64,000 nt of DNA, taken from positions 186,001 through 250,000 of the forward strand of contig NW_027327640.1 of the NCBI RefSeq assembly GCF_047675955.1, given 5' to 3'. The notes below the pieces were generated by a model that did no database searches, was not told the DNA's origin, and worked only from the letters and a program-made list of their open reading frames with translations. This document shows, one piece after another, positions 63,942-64,000 of the stretch. Origin of the DNA: Chlorocebus sabaeus (Eukaryota; Chordata; Mammalia; Primates; Cercopithecidae). Position numbers and translations under genes: made by a program. How positions within the stretch are numbered: position 1 is the stretch's first letter; each line of letters begins with the position of its first letter.

Positions 63942-64000
63942 ACAGAACACAGAGCAGTTTCTCAGAAAGCTTCTTTCCAGTTTTGAACGGAAGATATTTC
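63942..64000 (+). repeat. Partial monomer cut by the window edge
   Basis: The last 59 bases are consensus positions 1-59 of another monomer. The array clearly continues beyond the window, as it does on the left, where the first base falls inside the repeat. Confidence 0.97.

Larger units (their letters stand above)
1..64000 (+). repeat. Alpha-satellite tandem array, 172-bp monomers
   Basis: The entire window is a head-to-tail array of one 172-bp unit, all copies in the same orientation; 372 complete monomers plus a 59-bp partial fit the length once 43 net single-base deletions are counted. Most copies match the consensus exactly or differ by one to four bases. The landmarks typical of primate alpha satellite are present in each unit: the HindIII region, the pJ-alpha box and the CTCTGTGAG segment. 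From memory the consensus is that of African green monkey component alpha DNA; macaque and baboon arrays are usually 340-bp dimers and human arrays are more diverged, so a Chlorocebus or close guenon centromeric or pericentromeric block is inferred. No gene, transposon or unrelated spacer interrupts the array. Confidence 0.98.

Noticed and set aside
1..64000. CRISPR-like array (regularly repeated units)
   Set aside because: There are no unique spacers: the whole 172-bp unit is repeated, which is satellite structure. Repeat length and composition are wrong for CRISPR and no cas genes are present.
1..64000. Bacterial or phage origin, or a novel defence system
   Set aside because: The sequence is a primate satellite with known alpha-satellite landmarks throughout. 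Nothing prokaryotic is visible in any frame.

Overview
The whole window is one uninterrupted head-to-tail tandem satellite array. The unit is 172 bp, about 41% GC, and all copies lie in the same orientation. Bookkeeping by eye gives 372 complete monomers (1-63941) plus a 59-bp partial monomer at the right edge. Complete 172-bp copies would end 43 bp later, and the single-base deletions I could find (35 + 4 + 2 + 1 + 1) sum to exactly that shortfall. I see no protein-coding gene, RNA gene, transposon, CRISPR array, operon or inversion.

The monomer is primate alpha satellite. From memory it matches the 172-bp 'component alpha' repeat of African green monkey (Chlorocebus), which has one HindIII site per unit. 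A Chlorocebus species or a close guenon is therefore the best guess, and the sequence is expected to be centromeric or pericentromeric. Each monomer carries a type-A pJ-alpha motif where type-B alpha satellites carry the CENP-B box. I found no CENP-B box. Each monomer also holds three inverted repeats and three 6-bp A/T-only runs, the latter resembling HMGA1 (alpha-protein) sites.

Although this satellite class is usually called monomeric, rare variants show layered duplications: near-consensus (1-1590); tandem duplication of 21/22 monomers (1591-8976); mixed (8977-11608); exact 10-monomer duplication (11609-15048); very uniform (15049-19102); three related copies of a 24-26-monomer block, rich in 171-bp monomers (20306-about 31990); scattered variant cassettes (about 31990-50637); an 8-monomer higher-order repeat with a truncated 4-monomer derivative (52592-57407, again from 62222); and a long-range copy of 50638-51904 at 59064-60330.

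Nothing here encodes protein. The open frames on the minus strand are by-products of the repeat and mostly begin at TTG or GTG. Any function would be structural: kinetochore chromatin, nucleosome phasing, heterochromatin. The most interesting content is the nascent higher-order organisation and the dyad symmetries in an array without CENP-B boxes.
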